DNA of 64,000 nt from Valencia hispanica (GCA_963556495.2 OY747705.1:34896298-34960297); one strand, 5' to 3'; counted from the stretch's first letter, positions 37,350 through 48,238 are shown. Translations and numbers: made by a program. Notes: a model not told the origin generated them from the sequence alone.

Positions 37350-37480
37350 ATCCATCCATTGTCTATACCAGCTCATCCTTGCAAGGTCGCGGGGGGGGGG
37401 CTAATGTATATGGATTCAAACCCAGGACCTTCAAGAGTACAGCGCTGTTAGCTGCACCACCTTGCAGTCCCACCTGGAAT
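37350..37480 (+). repeat. Teleost interspersed repeat fragment (CCATCCATTGTCTATACC)
   Basis: Starts TATCCATCCATTGTCTATACC, then AGGTCGC and a run of ten G, then jumps to GGATTCAAACCCAGGACCTTC and GCACCACCTTGCAG. Beginning and end of the repeat seen in part at 10195, with the middle deleted. Confidence 0.55.
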
Positions 37481-37612
37481 CCTAGCTCTTTCATTTATTC
37501 TTACTTGTCACAAAAGTGACATAACCCATGCTGATCCAATTGAAAACTGAATTCCACATCCTTGATCCCAACACACATGTACTATTCAAACAGGGCATGC
37601 ATAAATGCACAT

Positions 37613-37632
37613 ACACTCAACAAAAATATAAA
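37613..37632 (+). mobile_element. Isolated 19-base Tc1 tip
   Basis: After TA come CACTCAACAAAAATATAAA, identical to the first 19 bases of the Tc1 element at 37811, then the palindrome arm begins. Same orientation as the left end of that element. Confidence 0.8.
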
Positions 37633-37810
37633 GGGGTAAAGTTAAGGCTCACTAATGGGGCTATCGTTATACCTAACAAAGCTATCAGGGCTGTGTAAGC
37701 TTCTAAGCACTAAGCAATCATGGCGAAGTAAGTGTCATTATCGGTAAAACGACCCCGGTTATGTAACTACGCACTGTTTTGGTCACATGCCTCAATGTGT
37801 GCGCATAGTA
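37633..37810 (+). repeat. Left arm of 178-bp palindrome
   Basis: Runs from GGGGTAAAGTTAAGGCTCAC to GTGTGCGCATAG and TA. Inverted match to 39399-39576, about 97% identical by eye (differences such as GGCTGT/GGTTGT and ATCATGGCG/ATCTTGGTG). Confidence 0.9.
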
Positions 37811-38108
37811 CACTCAACAAAAATATAAATGCAACACCTTTGTTTCTGCTCCCATTTTTCATGAGATGGACTTAAAGATCTAAAATTCATTCCAGATACA
37901 CAATATTACCATTTCTCTCAAACATTGTTCACAAATCAGTCTAAATGTGTGATAGTGAGCACTTCTGCTTTTCTGAGTTAATCCATCCCACCTCACAGCT
38001 GTGCCACATCAAGATGCTGATCTTACATCACGATTAGTGCACAGGTGTACCTTATACTGCCCACAATAAAAGGCCACCCTGGAATGTGCAGTTTTGTCTC
38101 ACAGCAAA

Positions 38109-39122
38109 ATGCCACAGATGCCACAAGCATTGAGGGAGCGTGCAATTGGCAATGCTGACAGCAGGAATGTCAACCAGATCTGTTGCTCGTGCATTGAATG
38201 TTCATTTCTCCACCATAAGCCGTCTCCAAAGGCGTTTCAGAGAATATGGCAGTACATACAACCGGCCTCACAACCGCAGACCACGTGTAACCACACCAGC
38301 CCAGGACCTCCACATCCTCAGGTTCACCTCCAAGATCGTCTGAGACCAGCCACTCAGAGAGCTGCTGAAACAATTGGTTTGCATAACCAAACAATTTCTG
38401 CACAAACTGTCAGAAACCGTCTCAGGGAAGCTCAACTGCATGCTTGTCATCCTCATCGGGGTCTTGACCTGACTCCACCTCGTCGCCGTAACAGACTTGA
38501 GTGGGCAAATGCTCACATTCGATGGCGTCTGGCACGTTGGAGAGGTGTTCTCTTCACGGATGAATCTCGGTTTAAATTGTTCAGGGCAGATGGCAGACAG
38601 CGTGTGTGGCGTCGTGTGGGTGAGCGCTTTGCTGATGTCAATGTTGTGGATCGACTGGCCCATGGTGGTGGTGGGGTTATGGTATGGGCAGGCATCTGTT
38701 ATGGACGAAGAACACAGGTGCATTTTATTGATGGGATTTTGAATGCACAGAGATACCGTGATGAGATCCTGAGGCCCATTGTTGTGCCATACAGCCATGA
38801 ACATCACCTCATGTTTCAGCAAGATAATGCAAGGCCCCATGTTGCAAGGATCTGTACACAATTCTTGGAAGCTGAAAATGTCCCAGTTCTTGCATGGCCA
38901 GCATACTCACCGGGCATGTCACCCATTGAGCATGTTTGGGATGTGCTTGACCGGCGTATACGACAGCATGTACCAGTTCCCACTAATATCCAACAACTTC
39001 GCACAGCCATTGAAGAGGAGTGGACCAACATTCCACAGGCCACAATTGACAATCTGATAAACTCTATGCGAAGAAGATGTGTTGCACTGCATGAGGCAAA
39101 TGGTGGTCACACCAGATACTGA
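38109..39122 (+). pseudogene. Tc1-like DD34E transposase with two compensating frameshifts
   Basis: The transposase binds the TIRs and cuts and pastes the element at TA. From ATG 38109 the frame stays open to 39122. Counting from 38094 (15 bases upstream), Asp156 (LFTDESRF), Asp244 (FQQDNARPH) and Glu279 (SPIEHVWDVLDRR) give the DD34E triad. The N-terminal helix-turn-helix is read in the wrong frame. An extra base near 38151 shifts it, and a second indel near 38320 restores the frame. The proper helix-turn-helix (MLTAGMSTRSVARALNVHFS, TISRLQRRFREYG) is visible in the alternative frame 38140-38343. DNA binding should be lost although the catalytic core looks intact. Confidence 0.85.
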
Positions 39123-39199
39123 CCGGTTCTGAGTCCCCAGACCCCCAATAAAGCAAAAGACTGCACATTCCAGGGTGGCCTTTTATTATAGGCAGTATA

Positions 39200-39233
39200 A
39201 TCCATCCCACCTGTGAGGTGGGATGGATTATTT
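39200..39233. repeat. Small perfect hairpin in right Tc1 repeat
   Basis: ATAATCCATCCCACCT, a GTG loop, then AGGTGGGATGGATTAT. The left repeat has TTAATCCATCCCACCTCACAG at the equivalent place (37978-37998) but not the inverted copy. Confidence 0.9.
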
Positions 39234-39398
39234 CAGCAAAGCAGAAGTGCTCACTATCACACATTTAGACTGATTTGTGAACAATGTTTGAGAGAAATGG
39301 TAATATTGTGTATGTGGAATGAATTTTAGATCTTTAAGTCCATCTCATGAAAAATGGGAGCAGAAACAAAGGTGTTGCGTTTATTTTTTTGTTGAGTG

Positions 39399-39576
39399 TA
39401 CTATGCGCACACATTGAGGCATGTGACCAAATCAGTGTGTAGTTACATAACCGGGGTCGTTTTACCGATAATGACACTTACTTCACCAAGATTGCTTAGT
39501 GCTTAGAAGCTTACACAACCCTGATAGCTTTGTTAGGTATAACGATAGCCCCATTAGTGAGCCTTAACTTTACCCC
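39399..39576 (-). repeat. Right arm of 178-bp palindrome
   Basis: Reverse complement of 37633-37810, exactly equal in length. Removing the Tc1 and one TA leaves a palindrome centred on CATAG-TA-CTATG. Confidence 0.9.
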
Positions 39577-39803
39577 TGCTTTCCACCGGACGCGTAAGCG
39601 TCACGTAACATCTGCGCTACTGGCGTAACAACTGGCAAAGATAATCAGTTGACGCAACTTAGAAAATAAACTTACGTGCATATTTCCTAACAGTAAACCA
39701 GACAACATTAGCTGTGAGTGCACGGATGATCGCACCCGCTGCGGAGGTTTACTGTAATACCACCACCAAAAAAACAAAACAAATATTAATCAAGCAAGGG
39801 TAA

Positions 39804-40052
39804 TTACCTCTCAAGCAGAAACATTGCCAACTCTGAATTGGTTTTAAATGCTTTCAGGTCCCGTAGCTCCCTCCACCTCTCAAAGGCTACGCCAATGTTT
39901 ACCCTCATTTTATCTCGGGCTCGGTCAACTTCTTTCTTCTTAGCTTCTTTGTCCTCCTCGGTCATCTTCTTTTTTATTATCTTAGCCGTTTGTGCTGTTG
40001 TTGGCAGCGGCGGTACGGGTTGTTTTTCTTGAGGTGACTGTTGCTCGGCCAT
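39804..40052 (-). CDS. First exon of an unidentified transposon-type gene
   Basis: ATG at 40052 opens MAEQQSPQEKQPVPPLPTTA, then a strongly charged segment (KKKMTEEDKEAKKKEVDRAR) and DKMRVNIGVAFERWRELRDL, KAFKTNSELAMFLLER. The frame stop overlaps a good splice donor (GAGAG|GTAATTAC at 39805), so this is probably exon 1. The pattern R-V-N-I-G-x-A-F-x-R-W-R-E-L, K-x-x-K-x-x-x-E-L-A-x-F-L-L recurs, as I remember, at the N-terminus of several uncharacterised fish proteins, often near mobile elements. No later exon is present to the left; the palindrome arm begins 228 bp away. Function unknown. Confidence 0.5.
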   Translation of the reverse strand: MAEQQSPQEKQPVPPLPTTAQTAKIIKKKMTEEDKEAKKKEVDRARDKMRVNIGVAFERWRELRDLKAFKTNSELAMFLLER

Positions 40053-40090
40053 AGCTAAATCCTAGCTTCTTGCAGAAGCGCAGCCAGTTG

Positions 40091-40141
40091 CGTAGCGTTT
40101 GCGTAGCGTTTGTGTAGCGTTTGCGTAGCGTTTGCGTAGCG
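40091..40141. repeat. 11-bp tandem repeat, about 4.7 units
   Basis: Units of GCGTAGCGTTT (one variant GTGTAGCGTTT) lie directly upstream of the start codon at 40052, in minus sense. CG-rich against an AT-rich background. Confidence 0.9.
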
Positions 40142-40317
40142 GAGCAAGGGGTGGGTTGCGGTGTGTGTGTGAGGAGTGATAGACAGATGTCAGACACTCC
40201 ATCAGACGCTGCTCTGGCTCTGATTGTGTGTCTTCTACCGGGCGCGGTGGATTCTTGCAAATCGCAGTAGGGGCTGTAGGCGTGACTAATTGAGCTGCTT
40301 TTTTCAACAGATTACAA

Positions 40318-41944
40318 ATGTCATTTCCTACTTTCAGGACTGGAAAATCAGAAAGAACTGTAGAACCTCAGTTGTGCTTAGGCTGTTTTGATTCAGTCGA
40401 GCTTTCGGAATTATCAAAAATATTAACCTCATCTAAACCTTTAACTTGTATGTTGGACCCAATTCCAACCAAATTATTTAAAGAAGTGTTCCATTTGGTT
40501 CCTGGCCCATTTTGGATATGATGAATCTAACCTTAGTAAACGGATACGTACCACAGGAATTTAAAATAGCTGTAATTAAACCTTTACTCAAGAAACCTTC
40601 CCTTGATCAAGATGACTTAGTGAATTACAGACCTATATCTAACCTTCCTTTCTTATCCAAAGTCCTTGAGAAAATTGTTGCTAATCAAGTATGTGAGCAT
40701 CTAAACAGTAACGAGCTGTTTGAAGAGTTTCAGTCAGGTTTTAGAGCTCATCATAGCACTGAAACAGCACTGGTGAAGATTACTAATGATATTCTCATGG
40801 CCTCAGATAATGGAATTGTGTCTGTTCTGGTTTTGATCTCAGTGCTGCTTTTGACACAGTCGATCATAATATTCTCTTAGAAAGGCTTGAACATGTCGCA
40901 GGGATCAAAGGAACAGCACTAGGGTGGTTTAAATGATATTTGTCTGATAGATTCCAGTTTGTTCATCTAAATGATAAATCTTCTTCACTCTCAAGGGTTA
41001 CTTGTGGAGTTCCACAGGGTTCTGTGCTTGGACCAATTCTTTTCACCATATATATGCTCCCAATTGGTAGAATCATTAGACAGCATGGGATAAATTTCCA
41101 CAGCTATGCAGATGATACACAACTATATTTATCTATAAATCCTGATGAACCCAGTCAGTTAGGTAGATTCCAGGCATGTCTGGAAGACATAAAAACATGG
41201 ATGACCCTAAACTTTTTGCTTTTAAATTCTGACAAAACAGAAGTTGCTGTCTTTGGACCAGAAGTTCTTAAACAGAAACTGATTAGTCAATCACTTCATA
41301 TGGATGGCATTAAATTGGCCCCCAGTAATAACGTAAAGAACCTCGGCGTTATTTTTGACCAAGACTTGACATTTAAATCCCATATTAAACAGGTTTCTAA
41401 GATTTCCTTCTTTCACCTCCGGAATATTGCTAAAATTAGAAACATCCTGTCCAGGAGTGATGCTGAGAAACTAGTCCATGCATTTGTTACCTCAAGGCTG
41501 GACTACTGTAATTCTTTACTATCAGGAAGTCAACAAAATGCCATTAAAAGCCTTCAGTTGATCCAAAATGCGGCAGCAAGAGTTCTGATGAATATTAAAA
41601 AGAGAGATCACATTTCTCCTGTTTTAGCTTCCCTTCATTGGCTCCCTGTTAAATCCAGAATAGAATTTAAGATCCTTCTTCTTACATACAAAGCCTTTAA
41701 TAATCAAGCTCCATCATACATCAGAGATCTAATTGTTTCATATGTTCCTAACAGAGCACTTCGCTCTCAGACTGCAGGTTTACTTGTAGTTCCTAGGATT
41801 TCTAAAAGTAGAATGGGAGGCAGATCTTTGAGTTATCAGGCTCCTCTCCTTTGGAACCAGCTCCCAGCTTTAGTCCTGAGGCAGACACTGTTTACTTTTA
41901 AGGCCAGGCTTAAAACTTTCCTTTTTGATAAAGCTTATAGTTAG
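40318..41944 (+). pseudogene. L2 ORF2 reverse transcriptase, broken
   Basis: The first frame reads [19 protein letters not shown], the second [40 protein letters not shown] and [18 protein letters not shown]. The third (from 40940) has GVPQGSVLGPILFTIY and YADDTQLYLS, with the YADD box intact at 41105-41116. It continues through thumb and C-terminal region (NLGVIFDQDLTFKSHI, ASLHWLPVKSRIEFK) to FLFDKAYS-stop. Lesions: a frame slip near 40515, another near 40833 within the [11 protein letters not shown] motif, and a TGA at 40934 in place of the codon after W-F-K. Recently dead rather than ancient. Confidence 0.9.
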
Positions 41945-42660
41945 AGTGGCTAAGGTCATCCTGAGCTATCTCTGGAGTTATGCTGCTATAGGCTTAGACT
42001 GCTGGAGGACAGACTTACCAATTTTCTTCATTCTGCTACTTCCTTTTCTCCTACGACTCTCCAGTTGTATTGCAGTACATTCTGTTATTTCGACTGTTAA
42101 CTTTGTGTTCTCTCAGTGTTTTTCTCTCCATAGAAGATATACCTGGTCTGGTATCCTACTTGGCTGCAATGCCCTGTTGGACGGGGGGCATCGACTGGGA
42201 TGATCCTCCCAGTAACTGAACATCCACTGTGTCCTGTTATCAACTTTTTACTTTCTGTACCATAGAAAGTTCTCTTATAACAGATCTTCTGTTCCTTCTG
42301 TGTTTCTGCTCTGTCTTCTCAAACCCCCAGACGGTCGTGGCAGATGGCCGCTCCTACTGAGCCTGGTTCTGTTGGAGGTTTCTTCCTGTTAAAGGGGAGT
42401 TTTTCCTCTCTACCGTCGCTACATGCTTGCTCAGTATGAGGGATTGCTGAAGGATTGCTGTGGTTGGAAAGTCTGCATCAACGGTGCCCAACCTCACGCC
42501 AATGACTGACGCAATCTGCTGGGATTCCTTAAATAGGAAACTTTTTAACTGATTGGAATGTTTGTAAATGTATTGAAATGACTTCTTGTTAAGTGCCTTG
42601 AGATGACATCTGTTGTGAATTGGCGCTATATAAATTAAGTGAATTGAATTGAATTGAAAA
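40318..42660 (+). mobile_element. 5'-truncated L2/Maui-type LINE
   Basis: Contains the RT half of ORF2 (40318-41944), a 3'UTR with CATCCTGAGCTATCTCTGGAG, GGCTTAGACTGCTGG, GTTAAAGGGGAGTTTTTCC, and the terminal TTGAGATGACATCTGTTGTG ... GGCGCTATATAAAT with a tail of GAATT units ending near 42660. The same family as 28651-32461, 62103-64000 and 15203-15750. The endonuclease and ORF1 are absent: an ordinary 5' truncation. No target duplication could be fixed because the 5' break lies in unrecognised sequence. Confidence 0.9.
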
Positions 42661-44889
42661 TTGAATATGCATAGTTTTAGGAAATATCAAAAAAAGTTAC
42701 TTTTATTAAAGTTACCTACTGCAGCTTTAAAGGGCCAATTTTGTATGGATACACAATGTTTGAGAGGACCGAGCCAACAGACTTACCTGATCAGATAAAG
42801 ATCCGCTAAAATTACCCTAAAGTTCCAATAGTGGAAACACGCCTCATGTTCTAGTCCTCATCTGTAGCCCTGGGATTTGGATTATAGCTAAAAACCAAAG
42901 ATCCCTGGTAATAGTGGCTGGAGTGAGCTTCCTCCATTGGGTGACTGGGCTTCACCTTACATATGAGATGAAGAGAACTGTCATTCAGGAGAAGCTAAGC
43001 ATATAGCTATTGCTTCTCAACATAGAAAGGAGGCAGCTGAGTTGTTGCCTTTTGTAATCTGTTTAGCCGCAACCCATTGCAGAGACTTTGAGACAGACCA
43101 GAAATTGCTGGAGGGTCTATATTTTACATCCCTTCTGCCCTGGGAAGCTGTGCAACTCCCCAGAATGAGCTGGAGAGTGTTGCTAGCGAGAGGGTAGTCT
43201 GAATTTAGCTCCAAGTACCTTCACAACATTATTTTGGATAAGTAGAAGACCATGGACAGATGCATCAATGAACATGCTCTAATTTTTTCACTCAAAAATA
43301 ATTTTTTTTTTATTATTATAATTATATTTATTGGGTAGCAATTGTAATTAGCCTAAACCTGGACTGTAAGTTTGCAGCTTTGTAGAAACTAAAATTTTAT
43401 TTGAAGATACAATTCATGTCTAGTTACATTATAAGGTACAAAACAACTTGTCATACCAAAAAGTCATTCAGCAATGAAAAACAAATTCTCCAAAATGCTT
43501 AAGTGACAGCATGCATTTATTTGCAATGTGGAACCTCAGTCATCTACATAAACATATGTAAATATTGTTCATAAAACAGCATTATTTTTGAATGTTTACT
43601 TTATTATATTTTATGGATTTAATACATATTATAATAACTTACAGAAATGCTTTACTTAAGATTGCAGATTCACACATGCAAGACAGCTACTTTCTTGAAC
43701 TTTTGTAACAGTATATGACCTCTTTTCCCATCATCATATGATGATTTAGGACCCTGCTCAAAGATATTTCTCACAGGTCATTAGTGCAAGCAGATTATTA
43801 TGACCTACAGTTATATTTCATATTGACTGTGCCCTCATCACCAAAGCAATTATGAGTGGAGCAAGGGACAAAGTAAAGTGACGTAGGTACAGTGCTGCAA
43901 TGTTCACCTGGGGACAGGGTCTGGGTGGGGAGACTATTAACATGGGAGTCTTTTCTCATTTCAGAACAATTGCCATTTCAAAACAACTGTCAACGTGTCT
44001 TTTAACCATGACCATTACACAGACTCAACCTTGAATATATAATTGTAACCATCATAACATTGCAACCAACAGATTTCTCTCTAAACAAAGTGCTTTTTGT
44101 TTTCACCAAACCAATCACATGGGAACAATTGCACTCTATTAACTTGTACCTAGACTATACACTGCTTGTTTGGAAGATTTTAGCTCTCGATGTCAGAGAT
44201 ACAATTATGTGTACCCTAGTGACAGGTTTGGTTTCCTGTTCTGATAAAGCAAGTCTCACTTAAAGCTCCAGTCTATTGAATTTTCTGCCTCACCCAGGAT
44301 TTGAAATCCTACCTCACAGCAATTAGCAAAATAATTTAGAAAAATGGATGTTGTCTATAACATGTAATATGAAATGTTCAAATATTATTCTAGCGTGCAG
44401 TGACATTGCCTATCAAAATTATATACTTTGATTCCTTATTTCTGTTTTGTATTGATTTGTTTTGAATTATTCTGTTATTTTTTTTCTTTTAGTGCCCCAC
44501 CTAAGTTTAAGTAGTCTTCATTTTATGTGTGCACCCCTGTTTTCTTCGTCCCTTGCACTGTCTTTTGTTTAAAAAGGAATCTCTCAGAATTTGTTGTCTA
44601 ATTTATTTGTTATCTCCTGTTTAGAGTTTTCCCCCATGCTCACTCATCAAGGCTTTATAAGTGTACAACATGTTCTTGAGTTTTTGAATTATTGCTTTTG
44701 TAGTTTAGGATTTTCTATTTACCTTTTAAAAATTATGATTAAGATTAGCTTTTCGATAAAGCGTCTATTGGCTAGTGCAAGTGAACCATGTCTTTATATA
44801 TACTGCTAAAGCTAAAAACCGCTGAGGGGAAGTAACTTTGCTTCTTCCTTAAACTTGTATGGTGTTCCTGTGTCAACCCTTTTGTCGAG
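42661..44889. other. Mostly unassigned; one possible TTAA element end
   Basis: AAAGTTACCTACTGCAGCT followed by TTAA at 42704-42726 looks like the right end of a TTAA-flanked element (compare the CT-TTAA ends at 49.0-61.0 kb), but no left end is seen. The rest shows no gene. Confidence 0.35.
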
Positions 44890-44998
44890 ACAGCCTGTCT
44901 GTGCCTGGTTTTGGGGGAGGTCTCTTTTTGTCATAATAGAGACGTTCCTCTCCACTGTCGTCAGCAGTCAAGTACTTGCTCAAAATGGGGAGCCGAGT
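44890..44998 (+). mobile_element. Decayed L2-type 3'UTR fragment
   Basis: GGGGGAGGTCTCTTTTTGTC ... GACGTTCCTCTCCACTGTCG ... AAGTACTTGCTCAAAATGGGG resembles the L2 3'UTR phrase at 42374-42440 (GGAGGTTTCTTCCTGTTAAA, TTTTTCCTCTCTACCGTCG, CATGCTTGCTCAGTATGAGG). Strongly diverged. Confidence 0.45.
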
Positions 44999-46497
44999 CA
45001 GATTAAAGCCTAGGTCATACCTCTCCATCTGTGGAGACACGCAGCGTGATTATCCGTAGAGCCTAATTTTTTAACTATCTATCGAACAGAACAGAGAGAG
45101 CATGTCTGTGATTGGTCAGCCCAACATCAGCCCAAGATCATTTCACCAGAACGGTGCTATATACTCAGTGCCATTAGTCAATGGAGCTTTTGGGCACTAG
45201 ATGCTTTATATTGCAAGGCCGGTTTATCTAATATGGTCTTTTGGCAATTTTGAACACCAGGGGCCTATTGCACAAGACTAGGATAAGGGATTAAGCCATG
45301 ATTACTTGGTTTTCCTGCCTCAATTCATCCATGATCCGGTTGCACAAAAATGGAATAGGGGGCAGTGGAATATGTTATGGTATACTCATCCCCCCATTTC
45401 AGTCAGCAGTAACCAAAAACTGAAACCAATAGTTATTCCACTAAACACTACACATCATTATCACATTATTTTAATGTTTGTGATCATTAATTGCTATCAT
45501 TTTGGATAAATGATGATTTTAAATGATATTGTAGTTTCCCATAGACTACAAGGTTATATATAAAATTATGGAATGTTAGAACCAAAGAGAAAAAACCCCA
45601 CAGACTTTGAGAAGAAAGTCATAATATTGGAACTCGTGGGCTGGTTCTGGTCATAAGACCACTAAATAAGCTGTTGGGGAGCACGTGACACAGCATGACT
45701 ACTGAGTTGGGAATCACATGCATGCGCACCATTTTTCATCTCGATTCTTTTCCTGACAAAAGAAAAGTTCTAGGATGACCTAAATCACACAGTGTGATCC
45801 CAGCTTTTATGATGATGAGGAGGAGAGTTGTTAAAATGAGGGCTGTGGAGAATTTTAGGGAATTGTACTTCGGTATAGTTTTCACAAACAAGGATATACT
45901 TAATATTTTGTATAAAATACACATCCTATATAAATATAAATACACATCAAAGTGTAAAAATATGTTCCTTTGTTGAATAAGGATTTAGCAAAACAGGCAA
46001 ACAATCAGCTCCTTTCAAAGCTGAAGTCACACATTGACTCTTCAAAATAGAAACCACATAATTAAAGCAAATTATACTACACAATGATAAATACACATTC
46101 AAAGGTCTGAATATAATATACCCTGCATGTCTGCACACTGAAATAAATGCAGGACAAATCCGAATACATCAAATGAATAGACACATTAATGGATGCAGTA
46201 GCTTTCCTGCAAGCTTGTTGACACACACCGTATACAGCACAAACATCATAAGAGGCCAAATCAATTTCAATTAAATTTTAAAATCCTCTGCCACTGCAGG
46301 ACATATTTAACTGAAATCTAAAGCATTCTTATTACCTACATTTTTATAACACATATTTCACAGATTCTCCCTTGGCAGAATCACTGATAAAACATTCCAT
46401 ACAGTGTGTAAGTGGGCACCTGCAGAAACCAGAATGTTCTTGCATTTGATTTTGATTTGCTGCCATCTCCATTTTGGCCCGGCATTTTTAATCTACA

Positions 46498-46540
46498 TCA
46501 CACACGCACACACACGCACACACACATGCACACGCATACG
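46498..46540. repeat. (CA)n-type microsatellite
   Basis: CACACACGCACACACACGC... with ACACATGCACACGCATACGCG; interrupted dinucleotide repeat. Confidence 0.9.
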
Positions 46541-47057
46541 CGTAGAGCAAACATAAGAAAAGAGAAACAAGCGTCCTTGTGTCTGTTAAAAGGTGCCATA
46601 TAAATTCAATTTATTATAGTTATTAATATTATTATTAGCTCATCTATTTATCAAAGAGTTACACAGTCTAATCGAGTTACATTTACACAATTTCACTAAT
46701 TTGTGAGTGTTTAAGTGTTCACTTCTTACGCATTCAGGCAATCAGCAATACTTTCCCACGCTTTTCCTCTTTACTTTATCACCATGGCGATGTTGCCTAT
46801 CTTTTTAATTATGTATTTTACCTCCTCGAATGCCCTTAAGAGGATTGCTGCCTCCAAGGTTAAGTGATCCCTCTGTTTGCCATGGTGAATCGGTGAATCT
46901 GTGATCAGTGGCAGGGTCTAGTTCAGGGAGCCGTGAGCGTGCACTTATCCAGGATAGGTTACACCTGGCTAGATGAATCCTTGTCTGCTCATCCTGGCTT
47001 AGTCTTTGTGCAACCAGTTACGCCTGGATGCTCTTGTTTTGGATTCAATGAGCTAAG

Positions 47058-48073
47058 AGGGCTGTTCCACTAAGTGAGCTAAAAAAATCAAGGCTTATTT
47101 GAAATAGCCTCGCTTGAATTAGCCTAAAAGTTTCATGCCAGGCTTATTTGGTTACACGAACGAATCTCGTAAAAAGCTGCATAAAAAAGCTTGTGAGGCT
47201 ACATTGTGTATTAATGTGAATTCGGTGGTGTTGCTGCAAACAGTCCAGAGTGTGACACACAGTGAGCCCTGAGAAGCGCTTGGGTAAGGCAAGATAATAT
47301 GGAGTTTGTTTTTAATGACTAAAACCAGCATATGCCACTTGACAGAAAATAGCTGACAAGTTACATGTGTTAGAACATGATTTAAGGATGTAAAAATATT
47401 AAACAACTAAATAAGAGGATTCAAGCCTTCAAAATGTAAAGTCACAATGATACAGTATTTCCTTTTACATATGGATTTTGTTACCAGTTGCAAGGTACTT
47501 TAAGGTTATTTTAACACATTTAAACAGGACAGCATGTTGATTTTATAGGTCCATCTTAGACAAAAAGTGATTTATTTGTAATTATTAATGATGCTTGGTG
47601 TCATAAGCAACATGGGTGAAACAAAACATTTCTGGCAGCAGGTAAAGATTAAGTACAGTAATATTCTACAAAATAATGAAAAAAATTAATAAATCTAATT
47701 AGAACTACATTTTAAAAAATAAAACCCCACATTCCATTGCAAAATTTAGACACCAACCGGCAGCTGTTGCAACTGCTGCAATAACTTTTTATTGGAGGGA
47801 GTGTGCGTGTGTGTGAAGGTGAGAGAAAAGAGCAGCAGAATAATCCCTGCCCTGCAGTGTGACATCACATGGCTTGTCCAATCATATTCATCAAGCTAAA
47901 ATAAGCCCGACAGCTTGCCTGCCACAGCAGGCTTGTCCAAGAGCATATGTCACTATAGTAACTAAGCAGGTTGTCAGGTTAGCCTCGTTCGTGCAACCAA
48001 ATTTTGAGAGATTAAGCCACGATTTTCAAAGTAAGCCTGGCTTTGAGAGTAGCTCGCTTCGTGGAACAGCCCT
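47058..48073. mobile_element. Inverted-repeat element, third nest level
   Basis: Left end AGGGCTGTTCCACTAAGTGA; right end reverse complements to AGGGCTGTTCCACGAAGCGA, and similarity continues inward through AGGCTTATTTGAAA/AGGCTTACTTTGAAA. About 1.0 kb with no coding potential: a MITE-like element. Superfamily not determined. Confidence 0.65.
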
Positions 48074-48112
48074 TGTCTTAATTTTACTTTTGTCCAATAG
48101 ACCCCAGGAGGT

Positions 48113-48238
48113 TTAGAGGACAACAAAACCGACTGTTCTGTTTGTTTGTTTGTTTACATGTGTTTTAGAGTATTCTATGAGGTACACTTCTAGTAAAAAG
48201 CTTTCCAGCTCAATCAAAACTTGCTCTCTGTCGGCCAT
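48113..48238 (-). pseudogene. Possible first exon of Harbinger-type gene
   Basis: ATG at 48238 (minus) opens MADREQVLIELESFLLEVYL, IEYSKTHVNK and runs to a stop at 48113. A short acidic, helix-rich start placed just inside a Harbinger-like TIR fits the beginning of the transposase or its partner gene in such elements, but no diagnostic residue is present. The rest of the gene has been replaced by the nested element. Confidence 0.3.

Larger units (their letters stand above)
37811..39398 (+). mobile_element. Tc1-like transposon, nearly intact
   Basis: The 1588-bp element starts CACTCAACAAAAATATAA and ends with its inverted copy (...TTTTTTGTTGAGTG), flanked by TA on both sides (37809-37810, 39399-39400). 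Terminal repeats are long (about 230-280 bp), matching from the tips through CCTGGAATGTGCAG at 38077-38090 and its mirror near 39160, the IR type of fish Tc1 elements. It contains one transposase gene. The family with tip CACTCAACAAAAATATAA is, from memory, widely distributed in fish and lampreys. The right repeat lacks about 50 bp present in the left and holds a small hairpin instead. Confidence 0.92.
45257..48108. mobile_element. Inverted-repeat element, second nest level
   Basis: Left end CCAGGGGCCTATTGCACAAG; right end reverse complements to CCTGGGGTCTATTGGACAAA. Internal inverted copies of GGTTGCACAAA occur at 45341-45351 and 47010-47020. No transposase seen. It contains the third-level element at 47058-48073. 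Target duplication not readable; superfamily unknown. Confidence 0.45.

Noticed and set aside
37633..39576. Single large Tc1 with 400-bp terminal repeats
   Set aside because: TA duplications and the conserved tip CACTCAAC lie inside the arms, so the outer 178 bp is flank, not part of the Tc1.
40091..40141. CRISPR-like spaced repeat
   Set aside because: Units are directly adjacent with no spacers, in a vertebrate-type genome; simple tandem repeat.
42704..42726. Sixth TTAA element
   Set aside because: Only a right end is visible; no matching left end was found, so it is noted but not counted.
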